From assembly GCF_002868715.1 (NCBI RefSeq), contig NZ_PKLZ01000008.1:372001-436000 (forward strand): a stretch of 64,000 nt of DNA, read 5' to 3'. The position numbers were made by a program, and so were the translations under genes. Position 1 is the stretch's first letter, and each line of letters begins with the position of its first letter. Origin of the DNA: Kineobactrum sediminis (GTDB lineage: Bacteria; Pseudomonadota; Gammaproteobacteria; Pseudomonadales; Halieaceae). Below, in pieces: positions 34,976 through 44,369 of this stretch. Under the pieces are notes generated by a model. The model worked only from the letters and a program-made list of their open reading frames with translations, ran no database searches and had not been told where the DNA came from.

Positions 34976-37423
34976 CTATTGCCCGAAGTTATAGTTAAGC
35001 GTGACTCCGTAGGTTCGGGGCATGCCGTAGCTGCGCACATACGGACCATTACCACCCGTGTAAGCTGCCGGGTAGTAGTCCTCATCCGTGAGGTTGCGCG
35101 CCCACAACAGGGTCCGCCACTGCCCATCGGAGGAACCGACTCCCAGACGGGCATTGAACAGGGTGTAATCCTCGGTCGCATCTTCGGGGGCAACACCGCC
35201 CGTGGTTTCATCGGTGAAACTGACATCAGCCCCCACTTCCATTACCAGGCCGTTGGCCAATGGCCATTCATAGCTGACAAGGCCCACGTAGGACCACTGT
35301 GGCGCCTGGGCCAGCTCGATACCCGAAACATCGCGCCGCACTGTCACCGGCCAGCTACTCTGCTGGGGGTCAACTGCATTCCATCTGGTCACTTCCGTAT
35401 CCAGCCAGGCCACGCCCAGATTAACGTTGAGACCGGTCAGTGGTTGCCACTTGAGGTCGATCTCGGCACCGGTAATCTCGGACTCGGGCACATTCGTCAG
35501 GCCGGCGATGTTGCCAACAAAAGTTACTGCAATATCCTGTTCCTGCTTGTCCTCGTAGTCGTAGAAGAAGGTCGCGGCGTTGAGTTGCATCCGGCCCTCC
35601 AGCAGTGTCGCCTTTACACCCACTTCATAGGAGGTCAGCTTTTCCTCGTCGTAGGGCGTGAGCTGTTGGGTGGTATTGGAGTTGGCCCCGTTGAAGCCGC
35701 CAGACTTGAAACCCACCGACATCATGCCATACAGCAGAACGTCCTCAGTAAGCGCGTAATCGAGTCCCAACTTACCCATCCAGCGATCCGTGCTGATCGT
35801 ATCCTCATACACCTGGAAAGCATCGTTAACCCGCGGCGTGCCGATGACCGCGAAGATATAGTCTGGCGAAGCCGGGTCATCATTGATGGTGCCGCAGTCA
35901 CCCGGGCTAAGGCTGGAGCCGAAGCTGGCGTTGAGAAAGTTCCCCAGGCTGCCGTCTTCGGCGACGAAGGTACAACCGGCCCAATCCCTGTCCTCTTCGG
36001 TGTAGCGCGCCCCAAGTGTCAGCCGCCAGGCTTCGGTGAACTGCCACTCGACGTGACCAAACGCGGCGACGGACTCTGTTTCCTGGGAATATTTGGTATC
36101 CAGCTCCAGAATCGGGGTTGCGGCGAAGAGATCCACGCCCCAGGGAATGGAACCAAGCCCGAATACCGAGTCGGACATGAAGTAATGATAGTACTCGTCC
36201 ATTTCATCCCTGGAATAATACAGCCCCGCAATCCAGCTCAGTTTTCCAGTGTCACCCGAAATACGCAGTTCCTGTGAAAACACTTCCAGGTCGGTGGTGT
36301 TGATGTTGCTGGAATCATTGTAAAAGCCACCGTCCCAGTCGTTGGCTTCCTCGCGTTCGAATTCATTGTAGCCAGTGACCGAGGTCAGGGTCACAGCACC
36401 AATATCCCACTCCAGGTGAGCTGCAAACCCGGTCAGTTCGTTGTCCCGTTGAGGCCGAATATCAAAGGTCTTGCCAGTAATGGGACTGGTGTAACTGTTG
36501 GTCCAGTCGGCAACTTCACTGTCACCGCTGGAATACCAGGGTGGAGTCTCTCCGAAATTGCTACCGGTGGGCAGGAGGTACTCATTCAGTGGTGCATAGG
36601 GGCTACTGAACTCGCCAAGTCCAAATGGAGCACCGCTGTAGGCCGTGTTCGCCTTATTGTCGGATTCGTCCTTGACGTAGTGCGCACTCAACATCAGGCG
36701 CACGGTGTCGCTGAGATCGAAATTGACGATACCACGCAGCGCAGTCGCATCTTTTTCCCCGAGCTCATCGTCGCGGGTTGCGCTCTTCTGCCAACCTTCA
36801 CTGGACTGGAGGGTTTTGAAGGCCAGCCGGCCCTGGACGCGGTCGTTGCCGCCGGTAACGAAGCCCTCCAGGTCCCAGGTGGAGTAGCTGCCGTAACTTG
36901 CGGTGACACCCGCGCCAAACTCCTCGGTGGGCTTGTTACTAATGAAATTTATCTGCCCGGCGGTTGTATTGCGACCGTAGAGGTCGCCCTGTGGGCCCTT
37001 CAGAACTTCAACTCGCTCGGTGTCGAAGACGAGACCCCGGGTCATTACCGTATAGGGCATGGCAACTTCATCAAAATAGATGCCAACTGTGGAGGACGCC
37101 GCCGTGGAGTAATCCTGAAAGCCGACGCCGCGAATGGTATACAAAGGCACGCCGGTGGCTGCGGTTTCATTCACCGTCAGACCGGGTGTGAGCAAGGCTA
37201 TATCCTCCGTCGTCAGCACACCGAAGTCCCGGAGTTGCTCACCGGTAAAGGCATTGATGGTAATGCCCACATCATTCGCGCTCTGGGAGCGCTTTTGCGC
37301 AGTAACAATCACTTCTTCAAGTTGGGCATTGGCAACTGGAGCGACAATCGTCAGTGTTGCCAGCATCACCGCAGCACTAAGCTGGCGACGCTGGAATCGC
37401 ATAAGCCGATGTGTATCTTTCAT
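34976..37423 (-). CDS. TonB-dependent outer-membrane receptor
   Basis: The 815-residue precursor has a signal peptide (RRQLSAAVMLATLTIVAPVANAQ), a TonB-box-like LEEVIVTAQKR right after it, a plug domain with YTIRGVGFQDY and RVEVLKGPQGDLYGRNTTAG, a 22-strand-type beta barrel, and a C-terminus ending in Phe-Gly-Gln (YNFGQ). ATG follows AGGGGAACC. It belongs to the large receptor group that imports unknown organic substrates in marine Gammaproteobacteria. It lies between the exported amidohydrolase and the amidase, so an amide or peptide-like aromatic substrate is plausible (inference). Confidence 0.93.
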   Translation of the reverse strand: MKDTHRLMRFQRRQLSAAVMLATLTIVAPVANAQLEEVIVTAQKRSQSANDVGITINAFTGEQLRDFGVLTTEDIALLTPGLTVNETAATGVPLYTIRGVGFQDYSTAASSTVGIYFDEVAMPYTVMTRGLVFDTERVEVLKGPQGDLYGRNTTAGQINFISNKPTEEFGAGVTASYGSYSTWDLEGFVTGGNDRVQGRLAFKTLQSSEGWQKSATRDDELGEKDATALRGIVNFDLSDTVRLMLSAHYVKDESDNKANTAYSGAPFGLGEFSSPYAPLNEYLLPTGSNFGETPPWYSSGDSEVADWTNSYTSPITGKTFDIRPQRDNELTGFAAHLEWDIGAVTLTSVTGYNEFEREEANDWDGGFYNDSSNINTTDLEVFSQELRISGDTGKLSWIAGLYYSRDEMDEYYHYFMSDSVFGLGSIPWGVDLFAATPILELDTKYSQETESVAAFGHVEWQFTEAWRLTLGARYTEEDRDWAGCTFVAEDGSLGNFLNASFGSSLSPGDCGTINDDPASPDYIFAVIGTPRVNDAFQVYEDTISTDRWMGKLGLDYALTEDVLLYGMMSVGFKSGGFNGANSNTTQQLTPYDEEKLTSYEVGVKATLLEGRMQLNAATFFYDYEDKQEQDIAVTFVGNIAGLTNVPESEITGAEIDLKWQPLTGLNVNLGVAWLDTEVTRWNAVDPQQSSWPVTVRRDVSGIELAQAPQWSYVGLVSYEWPLANGLVMEVGADVSFTDETTGGVAPEDATEDYTLFNARLGVGSSDGQWRTLLWARNLTDEDYYPAAYTGGNGPYVRSYGMPRTYGVTLNYNFGQ

Positions 37424-37474
37424 AATGGTTCCCCTGAAAAAATGATTATTGAATGTGTCAATTGCAGCGCGGAA

Positions 37475-39226
37475 CTACTGCTCCGTGCCGGTTGTGGTGT
37501 AGACGATCTTGCCCGCAAACAGGGTGCTCAGTACCCGGATATCACTGATGTTCTGCGACTCCATGGCAAACAGATTTCGGTCGAGCACAACCATGTCTGC
37601 CGACTTGCCGACTTCAATCGAGCCGGTCATGTGATCCAGGCGCATGGCTTTGGCCCCGTCGAGAGTCATGATCCGCAGCGCATCTGCGAGGCTGATGGCC
37701 TGCTCGGGCCAGAAGCTGCCCGGAAACAGCCCGCGCGGGTCCTGCCGGGTGACCAGGGCCTCAATACCGAGCCAGGGGTCAATGGTCTCAACCGCAGCCG
37801 GCCAGTCGGAACCGGCCAATACCGGGGCGCCGGCCTCGAGCAGGCTCCTGACCGGGAAATATTCGCCACCTCTTGGCGAACCTACGGCCCCCACTACGGA
37901 GTCGATAATCGGCGAGGGATGCCAGAGGTAGGGAGAAAGGTCGGCAACGGCGCCCAGTTCGGCAAAACGCGGCAGATCCTCCGGGTCGATATAACCCGCG
38001 TGCGCCAGCTCGTGGCGCAAACCGGAGTCACCATTGGCGGTCCGCGCAGCGGCGATGGCATCGAGAGCCACGCGCACGGCCCGGTCACCGGCGGTATGGA
38101 TCTTGACCGTATAGCCACGTTTGTCCAGTTCAACCAGGTCCCGGGTCAACAGTGCCGGGTCGAGATGCAGGAGTCCCCTGTGAGGCGTGGCATGTGCATG
38201 TTCCGGCGTGTAGGGTTGCAGCATGGCGGCGGTTCGCGACGCAGTGGGTACACCATCCATAAACACTTTCACAAAAGCGGTGTGCAAACCCGCACTGGCA
38301 TAATGATCGCGCTGCTCGTCGATTGCCGCGTAGTCCAGAGGCTCGCTACGGTGACCGTAGGGTGTCTGGATTCCCAGCGCCAGATGCACGCTGAGATCCC
38401 CTGCACTTTCCAGCGCCTGAAAGGCGGCCATCGCGCGAGGCTCTGAATAGGCCTCCTTAAGGCCAGTGATGCCAAAGCCGTTGGCGATACGCAAGGCTTC
38501 CCGAGCGCCGGCCAGCATCTCCTCGTCTCGCCATTCCGGTAACAGATCGGAGACACGCTGCTCCGCGCCTTCCAGCAACAAACCATTGGGCTCTCCTGTC
38601 ACGGGGTCGCGGACGATGGTTCCATCGGCAGGATTCGGCGTATCCCGGTCGACACCGGCCAATACCAGTGCGCGACTGTTGACCCAGCCGTTGTGGTTAC
38701 TGTCGTCGTTGAGCAGTACGGCCTTGTCACCCGAGACCGCATCCAGAAGCTCCCGCGGTGAATCGATCTGGTGAGTATCGAAGAAGCCGCTGTCCCATTG
38801 TCCACCACGTATCCACACAGCATCGGGATTGCTGGCCACACAGTCAGCCACTCGCCGGGCGATCTGTTCCGGTGTAGAGGAAAACGGAAAATTGCATTCA
38901 TAGAGGCTTTTCACCCCACCGCGCTGTGCATGCACATGGGCATCATTGATACCGGGCATGACCATGGCGCCCTGTAAGTCAATCACCGTCGTGGTGGGGC
39001 CGCGGTAGGCATCCGCGCCTGCACTATCGCCCACGTGAACAAAGCGCCCGTCGCGGATGGCAACGGCATCGGCCCAGACCCGGTCCGGATTTACGGTGTA
39101 GATGTGCGCATTAAGATAGATTGTATCAGCGGCGGTGATCGTAGCATCGGCGGCGGAGAGCTGTGCAGTCATGGCCAGAAGGCTTCCTGCAATCGCGCTC
39201 GCCCGGTTTTTTATCAGTCGTTTCAT
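37475..39226 (-). CDS. Exported amidohydrolase (YtcJ-like)
   Basis: The 583-residue protein starts with a signal peptide (MKRLIKNRASAIAGSLLAMTAQLSA) and then the amidohydrolase barrel. Metal ligands are visible in NDAHVHAQRG (His-x-His), KIHTAGD (His), ELAHAG (His) and LAGSDWP (Asp). Relatives such as NfdA hydrolyse N-substituted formamides; the substrate here is unknown. The start at 39226 places the signal peptide at the N-terminus, while the longer frame starts at 39328. It lies 51 bases before the TonB receptor, suggesting periplasmic processing of an amide followed by uptake, or the reverse. Confidence 0.88.
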   Translation of the reverse strand: MKRLIKNRASAIAGSLLAMTAQLSAADATITAADTIYLNAHIYTVNPDRVWADAVAIRDGRFVHVGDSAGADAYRGPTTTVIDLQGAMVMPGINDAHVHAQRGGVKSLYECNFPFSSTPEQIARRVADCVASNPDAVWIRGGQWDSGFFDTHQIDSPRELLDAVSGDKAVLLNDDSNHNGWVNSRALVLAGVDRDTPNPADGTIVRDPVTGEPNGLLLEGAEQRVSDLLPEWRDEEMLAGAREALRIANGFGITGLKEAYSEPRAMAAFQALESAGDLSVHLALGIQTPYGHRSEPLDYAAIDEQRDHYASAGLHTAFVKVFMDGVPTASRTAAMLQPYTPEHAHATPHRGLLHLDPALLTRDLVELDKRGYTVKIHTAGDRAVRVALDAIAAARTANGDSGLRHELAHAGYIDPEDLPRFAELGAVADLSPYLWHPSPIIDSVVGAVGSPRGGEYFPVRSLLEAGAPVLAGSDWPAAVETIDPWLGIEALVTRQDPRGLFPGSFWPEQAISLADALRIMTLDGAKAMRLDHMTGSIEVGKSADMVVLDRNLFAMESQNISDIRVLSTLFAGKIVYTTTGTEQ

Positions 39227-39343
39227 TTCGGGCTCCGGGAACGGTGTCGGAACCACTGATCTTAGTGCCGCGAGCTCCGGCACCCGTTGACAGAACAGGA
39301 CAAAGGGTTGACCAAAGGCCATCCCCATGCGCGCAGCCGTGTT

Positions 39344-40426
39344 TTATTCGCCGGCCGGTGACGCGCCCTGTGCGCGGTAGGCCTGGGGCGCCTGTCCGAC
39401 CCAGGAGCGAAAGGCACGACTGAAGGCGCTGAGCTCGGAAAACCCAAGTTCGTAGGCGATTTCGGCGAGTGGCATGGTGGTACGCCGCAAGTAGTACTTG
39501 GCGCGCTTGGCACGAGCCAGGTTCTTGACCTCCTGAAAACTGCGGCCCTCGCTTGAGAGCCTGCGGCGCAGGGTGCGCGGGGAAATGGCAAGCCGTTCCG
39601 CAATCTTTTCCAGGGTAGCGGATTCATCAGCGCCACAGCGGATAATCTCGCGACAGAGGATGTCGACAAAACCATTACCGGATTGCGCGGAGACAAAATA
39701 GGTCTTCATCGCGTTGACGAGAATTTCGTGCAGCAGGCTGTGGCTGGTATGAAAGCGCTCCTGCAGATAGCTGCGATCAAAGAACAGCCTGTTTTCCGTG
39801 CAGGAAAACTTCACCGGGGCCTTGAAGAACGCTTCCAGTGCAATCGCATTCTGGTCGTCGTCGTGGCTGAAACAGACCTGCTTGATGGGTACCGGTATCC
39901 GCGTGGCAGTGTTGAGAGCCTGGACCAGAAATCCCTGCAGATACTCATTCAACTGGTTGACCTGCACACCCTCGGGAATTATCACCCGGTAACTGAACTC
40001 AGCCAGCGACTTGCTGAAATCGAAATTGATTTCGATCGCGGTATCGACGTAGCGGTCATAGTGACAGAGGCAGCGAATCCCATCGGCCACCGAAGGCGCC
40101 GCAAGCATTGCCAGGATCAGCAGGCTGGCTGATTCATAATGGTAACGCTGGGCCATGTGCAGGCCCATGCAGGGGTTGCCACTTTCCTGCGCTGCCAGTT
40201 CAAGCAGGCTGGCGATCTGCCGTGCGGGCACCCCGACATCCAGTTCTTCACAGCGGCTGGAGACAATGCCGCACTGGCGGAACACCGGTTCGGGAGTGAT
40301 GCCGTGATCCAGCAGGTAATCGCGGACATAGGCAACAAAGCGAGGGGAAAGCGATGGTTCCAGCTCACGCTGAACCACCCGGTGCAGCGCTTCAGCAGCG
40401 GCGTTTTCAGCGCCCATCCGACTCAT
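39344..40426 (-). CDS. AraC-family regulator with OruR/ArgR-type N-terminal domain
   Basis: The protein of about 360 residues has an N-terminal arabinose-binding-like domain of the type found in OruR (YVRDYLLDHGITPEPVF, CMGLHMAQRYHYES) and a C-terminal AraC double helix-turn-helix (SPRTLRRRLSSEGRSF, LAEIAYELGFSELSAFSRAFRSW). The frame could start further upstream at 40498 inside the cytochrome gene; 40426 (MSRMGA) is preferred to limit overlap but lacks a strong ribosome site. It is the last gene of the amine dehydrogenase operon and may control it or the amidohydrolase/receptor genes downstream. Confidence 0.85.
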   Translation of the reverse strand: MSRMGAENAAAEALHRVVQRELEPSLSPRFVAYVRDYLLDHGITPEPVFRQCGIVSSRCEELDVGVPARQIASLLELAAQESGNPCMGLHMAQRYHYESASLLILAMLAAPSVADGIRCLCHYDRYVDTAIEINFDFSKSLAEFSYRVIIPEGVQVNQLNEYLQGFLVQALNTATRIPVPIKQVCFSHDDDQNAIALEAFFKAPVKFSCTENRLFFDRSYLQERFHTSHSLLHEILVNAMKTYFVSAQSGNGFVDILCREIIRCGADESATLEKIAERLAISPRTLRRRLSSEGRSFQEVKNLARAKRAKYYLRRTTMPLAEIAYELGFSELSAFSRAFRSWVGQAPQAYRAQGASPAGE

Positions 40427-40445
40427 CGCGGCCCGCTGCGTGCAT

Positions 40446-41009
40446 TCAGGGCTGCAACTGGCTGTAATAGGCTGCGAGGGCGGAAAACTCCTTTTCACCC
40501 AGTTTGCTGATAGCGGCCTGCATCAGGGGGTGGATGCGCTCCCCGCTCTTGTAGGCCAGCAGTTGCTGCCGCAGATAGGCCGCGTGTTGGCCTGCCAGAA
40601 TCGGCCACTCGTTGGTAGCGGGCTTGCCGGCATAACCATGACACGCTGAGCAATATCCCGCGAGATACTTGCCGGTCTCGATCTCGCTGGCATCACCGGT
40701 TGCCGAAATCGCCAGGGGCTGGGATGAAAAATAGCTCGCCAGTATGGCTATGTCGGCATCAGTCAGTGGTGCAACAAATGGCGCCATTGCCGGATTCTTG
40801 CGCTCACCTTCACGGAAAGCAGTAATCTGCCGGGCCAGATAGCCCGCGTTCTGTCCCGCCAGATTGGGCCACAGGGGGTTGGTCGACTTCCCCCCCTCAC
40901 CATGACACGCCACACACACCTGCGCCTGGTCCGGAGTCTCCGCAACCGAAATACCACTTGCGAGAGCAGCGACCAACGCTATACCCAGAACAACTATGCG
41001 CTTTTTCAT
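40446..41009 (-). CDS. Di-heme cytochrome c4-like protein
   Basis: The 187-residue precursor has a signal peptide ending at SVAE and two c-type heme motifs, CVACH near residue 32 and CSACH near residue 118, with LAGQNAGYLARQ and LAGQHAAYLRQQ repeats typical of the duplicated cytochrome c4 fold. It is periplasmic. In this operon it follows a monoheme cytochrome and the amine dehydrogenase, so it may pass electrons from the dehydrogenase to a terminal oxidase (inference). Confidence 0.92.
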   Translation of the reverse strand: MKKRIVVLGIALVAALASGISVAETPDQAQVCVACHGEGGKSTNPLWPNLAGQNAGYLARQITAFREGERKNPAMAPFVAPLTDADIAILASYFSSQPLAISATGDASEIETGKYLAGYCSACHGYAGKPATNEWPILAGQHAAYLRQQLLAYKSGERIHPLMQAAISKLGEKEFSALAAYYSQLQP

Positions 41010-41015
41010 ATCAAA

Positions 41016-41444
41016 TCACTCATTCATGGACATACTGGACAGGTCCCGCAAGACTTTTAGCCGGTATTGCTCCACTTCCTTAAGGGGACTCTGCCGGAGA
41101 CGACCCACTTCCTCTGCACTAAAGGCTTTGAAAGGAGAGTTCATGCTGTCGCCGGAAAACTCGGTAAGAATCCAGTTCAGTACCGCCGCCAGACGCTCAT
41201 CGTTCAGCGCTGACGTCGCCGACCCGGGCACTCGTACCAGATACTCGCGCCCTTCCTGGCTTTGCAGAAAAATGCCAACGTGGCCCTTCATGCGCGGTAC
41301 GCTGCCCGCACCCGAGCCATCGGGTGTGTGGCAACCCTGGCAATTCATCTGGTAATCAAAAACCACCCGGCCGCTATTGCCGGTCGTCGCCAGGGAAGGC
41401 AGCGACCAGCAGAGAAGCAGTGCCAGTAGTAAACCCGGTTTCAT
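41016..41444 (-). CDS. Monoheme c-type cytochrome
   Basis: The 142-residue protein has a signal peptide (MKPGLLLALLLCWSLPSLA), a heme motif CQGCH near residue 34 and an axial Met candidate in the VPRMKGHVG segment. ATG at 41444 overlaps the aauA stop by ATGA. In Alcaligenes faecalis a small periplasmic monoheme cytochrome gene (orf-2) directly follows aauA, which matches this place. It is the probable electron carrier for the amine dehydrogenase. Confidence 0.87.
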   Translation of the reverse strand: MKPGLLLALLLCWSLPSLATTGNSGRVVFDYQMNCQGCHTPDGSGAGSVPRMKGHVGIFLQSQEGREYLVRVPGSATSALNDERLAAVLNWILTEFSGDSMNSPFKAFSAEEVGRLRQSPLKEVEQYRLKVLRDLSSMSMNE

Positions 41445-41956
41445 TCTTCGAATGCCAAACCAACGACGATTGCAGTGGAGCAATGATAGGCCGCACTGCT
41501 GGTGCCAAGGCACCAGTTGATATCATTGGTTTTATCGGGACGATAGATGGGCCGGTCACCCTCGTCGCGCATACAAAGGCAGGCGCCACAGGAAGATTTG
41601 CCGCAACAATCGTTATAGGAGATGACATAATTACGGCCATCTGCGGGATTGTGACAGGTACCTATCCAGGTGACCGGTGACATTTCGGTCCCCGGCGGGC
41701 AGGTATTGGCAGTACCACCGCAGCAATCACACAGAAAGCCGTCGATAGCGCAGTAACGCCAGTAGTCACAACTGCTGGGGTCGCCTTCTTCAACAGGCCG
41801 GCCAGGGCTCTGGGCAGCCGCGCGCGCGACCGGTAACAGGGGGATACTGGCTCCACCAACTAACAGGGCGCCCAGTCCCTTGAGCATCCCGCGTCGGGAA
41901 CTGTGCTGGGCGAGTTGCCGGCTGCGCTGTTCAAATAATTGATCAAGAAATTTCAT
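41441..41956 (-). CDS. aauA: Aromatic/methylamine dehydrogenase small subunit (TTQ subunit)
   Basis: The 171-residue precursor has a Tat-like leader (SSRRGMLKGLG) and then a cysteine-rich small subunit. The two tryptophans that form tryptophan tryptophylquinone are Trp97 (TWIGTC) and Trp148 (NDINWCLG), 51 apart as in Paracoccus methylamine dehydrogenase (57 and 108). Asp116 in YNDCCG and Asp72 in AIDGFLCD match the catalytic and cross-linking aspartates. The enzyme oxidises primary amines to aldehydes in the periplasm. The gene order B-E-D-A followed by a monoheme cytochrome and the absence of mauFG-like genes fit the aromatic amine (aau) type. Overlaps aauD by 4 bases. Confidence 0.9.
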   Translation of the reverse strand: MKFLDQLFEQRSRQLAQHSSRRGMLKGLGALLVGGASIPLLPVARAAAQSPGRPVEEGDPSSCDYWRYCAIDGFLCDCCGGTANTCPPGTEMSPVTWIGTCHNPADGRNYVISYNDCCGKSSCGACLCMRDEGDRPIYRPDKTNDINWCLGTSSAAYHCSTAIVVGLAFEE

Positions 41957-42588
41957 GCCTTGTCTGCCTCTACCTGGTTCGCCTCGACATATTGCACTGC
42001 TTCGCGCTTACTCATGTACTCCTGGATCGACGCCACCTTGTGTTCTTTTGCTTCAAACAGGCTATCAAGATGTTCGCGGGAATTAATGATTCCCATGGAG
42101 GCAATCACGCCGTGCTCGTCGATCAGTACGCCATAGGGTAACTTGGACACGCCGTAGGTCTTGCCGACCAGTTCGGAGACCACATAGGGAAACCCGTCCA
42201 GCTCCTTGCGCTTTATATAACCGACATGATCCTGCTCATCGCCATCGCTGACCAGTGTCACATCAACCCAGTTTGCCTCCGCGCGGGCCGCGGATTTCAG
42301 GGCCGGCGTCAATTCGTTACAGATTGGGCAATCCGGTGACAGGAAAAACAACAGCCTGGACTTTTTATCACCCTTACCACCCAGGGTGGCCACTTTACCG
42401 TCAATGGTAGCCACGGCGAGTTCAGGTGCCGGGGCACCCACCCGCAGTTTCTGGTTCAGCATCAGGGCACCCGCAGGTGCGACCCGCTCGTAAAGCACGC
42501 CTATCTGCCGCGCCAGTGCCAGATTGACCAGTACCATCGCGACAAAACCAATCCAGAGCACGATATTCGATACTATCAGTAGCTCCAT
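41953..42588 (-). CDS. aauD: Amine dehydrogenase maturation protein MauD/AauD
   Basis: The 211-residue protein has an N-terminal membrane anchor (IVLWIGFVAMVLVNLALA) and a thioredoxin-like domain with the redox motif CPIC near residue 95. MauD is needed for disulfide formation or isomerisation in the small subunit, which has six disulfides. It follows aauE by two bases and overlaps aauA. The C-terminal tail is charged and of unknown role. Confidence 0.9.
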   Translation of the reverse strand: MELLIVSNIVLWIGFVAMVLVNLALARQIGVLYERVAPAGALMLNQKLRVGAPAPELAVATIDGKVATLGGKGDKKSRLLFFLSPDCPICNELTPALKSAARAEANWVDVTLVSDGDEQDHVGYIKRKELDGFPYVVSELVGKTYGVSKLPYGVLIDEHGVIASMGIINSREHLDSLFEAKEHKVASIQEYMSKREAVQYVEANQVEADKA

Positions 42589-42590
42589 AG

Positions 42591-43121
42591 TTACTTACTC
42601 CCGGCCATTTTCTGCCTGTTGGCAATCAGTTGTTCGCTGCAGAGATACAGCACAGTGAGAAAAACCGCGATAAACAGCACCAGCCCCATGCCGGCCGAAC
42701 CTGCACTAGCGGACGCCGATGGCAGCAACACGACACCCGCGGCAGCCATACATAACAGGTTGCGCGCCACCAGGGCAGGGCTGACCAGCACTTCGGAGGC
42801 CGGTCCGGCACAACCGCAGCGCAGATCACGGTGACCCTGCGCCAATTGCCAGGCCATCAGGCAGGCATAAAAACCCAGCAGCACTGCCGCCATCAAGGCA
42901 CCCGGCGGGCGCGTAGCCGGAAGCAACAGGGCAAACGCCACTGCCAGCTCCATGGCTCCAAGCGGATACACCAGCCACTCACTCAGGGATACGCCGCGCA
43001 GGTAACGGGACATCAGATCGCGATACTGGCCGGGGTTACGCAGTTTATACCAGCCGGCTACCGCAAACAGCCACGCCAGGAAGCCGGCAATACCCGCGCC
43101 TATCAGTTCCGGAACCGCCAT
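42591..43121 (-). CDS. aauE: Amine dehydrogenase maturation membrane protein MauE/AauE
   Basis: The 176-residue protein has four or five predicted membrane helices (GAGIAGFLAWLFAVAGWYK, AMELAVAFALLLPA, LMAAVLLGFYACLMAW, GLVLFIAVFLTVLYLC) and a Cys pair CGCAG in a loop, consistent with a DsbB/MauE-type partner for MauD. It lies one base after aauB. Confidence 0.88.
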   Translation of the reverse strand: MAVPELIGAGIAGFLAWLFAVAGWYKLRNPGQYRDLMSRYLRGVSLSEWLVYPLGAMELAVAFALLLPATRPPGALMAAVLLGFYACLMAWQLAQGHRDLRCGCAGPASEVLVSPALVARNLLCMAAAGVVLLPSASASAGSAGMGLVLFIAVFLTVLYLCSEQLIANRQKMAGSK

Positions 43122-43122
43122 G

Positions 43123-44316
43123 TTACTGGGCCCCGTGCAACATCAGCGGTGTATTCTGGCCCAGGCCATCAATTGTCCTGATAAATTCGCCGCTCATTGC
43201 ATCGTACAGTTCCAGGCTCATGTCCACTGGATTGGTTACCAGAATCTGCGGGCTATCGCCCCGGCTCACAGCGAGGGACAGGCCCCACTCCCTGAGCGGG
43301 ATCCGCATAACCCGGGCCTGGGCCTCGGGGTCGTAGACCCATATCTCAGGACCCCCGCCATTATGGGAACCATCCGTGGCATTCGGGTGCATCAGTACAT
43401 AAAAACGGCCGAGGTCGTCCTTGTCGATAATAGCGATACCGCCCGGCGCCCACTGTTCTGCCGCATCTTCCTCGGGGACCATGGGCCACGGTTCACCCAC
43501 TTTCGCCACAGTGCCGCTCACGTCCACCGGATAGACCATCGCATCAAAGGACGGAAAATAAGCGGTGCCATCCATCACGGCAGGGCGCTCGAAAATGGGG
43601 TTATCGTCTGAACTGAAAAAGGATTCGGTGCGCACCTGCCTGAGGATACTACCGTCTTCGGCTAACTCCGTGCTGAGAAAGCGCCCGTCCGCGCACAGGG
43701 AGCTGAAACCCCGTGTGCCCGTCGGATAAACCAAAGCACAACCCGGTGTGGGGATTTCATCGATTATCTGGCGCTCGTCCAGGTCGATCAGGGTCACCGA
43801 GGCCGCCGGGCTGAAATTTGCGACCGCCAGCCAGCGATCATCGTTTATCAGCAATAGTGCGTAGCGCTCGGGCAGGCCCATGAAGCGCTTTGCCCCGGGC
43901 AACAACACTTCGGCAACCGGGCTCAGGTTTTCCTGGTCCCATATGGTCAGCACATCGAAACGATCCCCCCGGGTGCCCCGGGTATGGAAGGTTTCGGTGG
44001 CATAAATTTCACTGCGCTTCGCGGATTGGCGAATATTACCTATCATCGATACGTTGAAGGTACCCTGAACCTGTTGTGCAACCGTATCCTTCGCCGTATC
44101 AATCACCCACACCTTGCCATCGGACATGTGGAAGAATGCAACGTCATGCACCAGAAACCAGGAAGCGGGATACACAGACGGCAGGGTCTCGATAATACCA
44201 ATCGGCTCCACCGGCAAGGGGGGAGGAACTTCCCGGTCCTCTGCAAAAGCATGACCGACGGCCACAATGGCGCCCAGCACACCTGCCAGTAGCCGCAGGT
44301 TAAATGAATTACACAT
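43123..44316 (-). CDS. aauB: Aromatic/methylamine dehydrogenase large subunit
   Basis: The 397-residue precursor has a signal peptide (NLRLLAGVLGAIVAVGHAFA) and then a seven-bladed beta propeller of the MauB/AauB type, with repeated blade strands such as SDGKVWVIDTAKDT and GPEIWVYDPEAQARV. ATG at 44316 follows AGGACGAG; an upstream ATG at 44343 is less likely. It forms an alpha2-beta2 enzyme with the TTQ subunit. The aldehyde dehydrogenase gene lies just upstream in the same direction. Confidence 0.9.
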   Translation of the reverse strand: MCNSFNLRLLAGVLGAIVAVGHAFAEDREVPPPLPVEPIGIIETLPSVYPASWFLVHDVAFFHMSDGKVWVIDTAKDTVAQQVQGTFNVSMIGNIRQSAKRSEIYATETFHTRGTRGDRFDVLTIWDQENLSPVAEVLLPGAKRFMGLPERYALLLINDDRWLAVANFSPAASVTLIDLDERQIIDEIPTPGCALVYPTGTRGFSSLCADGRFLSTELAEDGSILRQVRTESFFSSDDNPIFERPAVMDGTAYFPSFDAMVYPVDVSGTVAKVGEPWPMVPEEDAAEQWAPGGIAIIDKDDLGRFYVLMHPNATDGSHNGGGPEIWVYDPEAQARVMRIPLREWGLSLAVSRGDSPQILVTNPVDMSLELYDAMSGEFIRTIDGLGQNTPLMLHGAQ

Positions 44317-44369
44317 ACGTCTCGTCCTGTTTGTATTACCCACTGCCTGGGCTTGAAAGTACTGCAGGA

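Noticed and set aside
41441-44316. Methylamine dehydrogenase (mau) cluster
   Set aside because: Possible by small-subunit motifs, but mauF, mauG, mauM, mauN and amicyanin are missing and the order with cytochromes matches aau; neighbours degrade aromatic acids.
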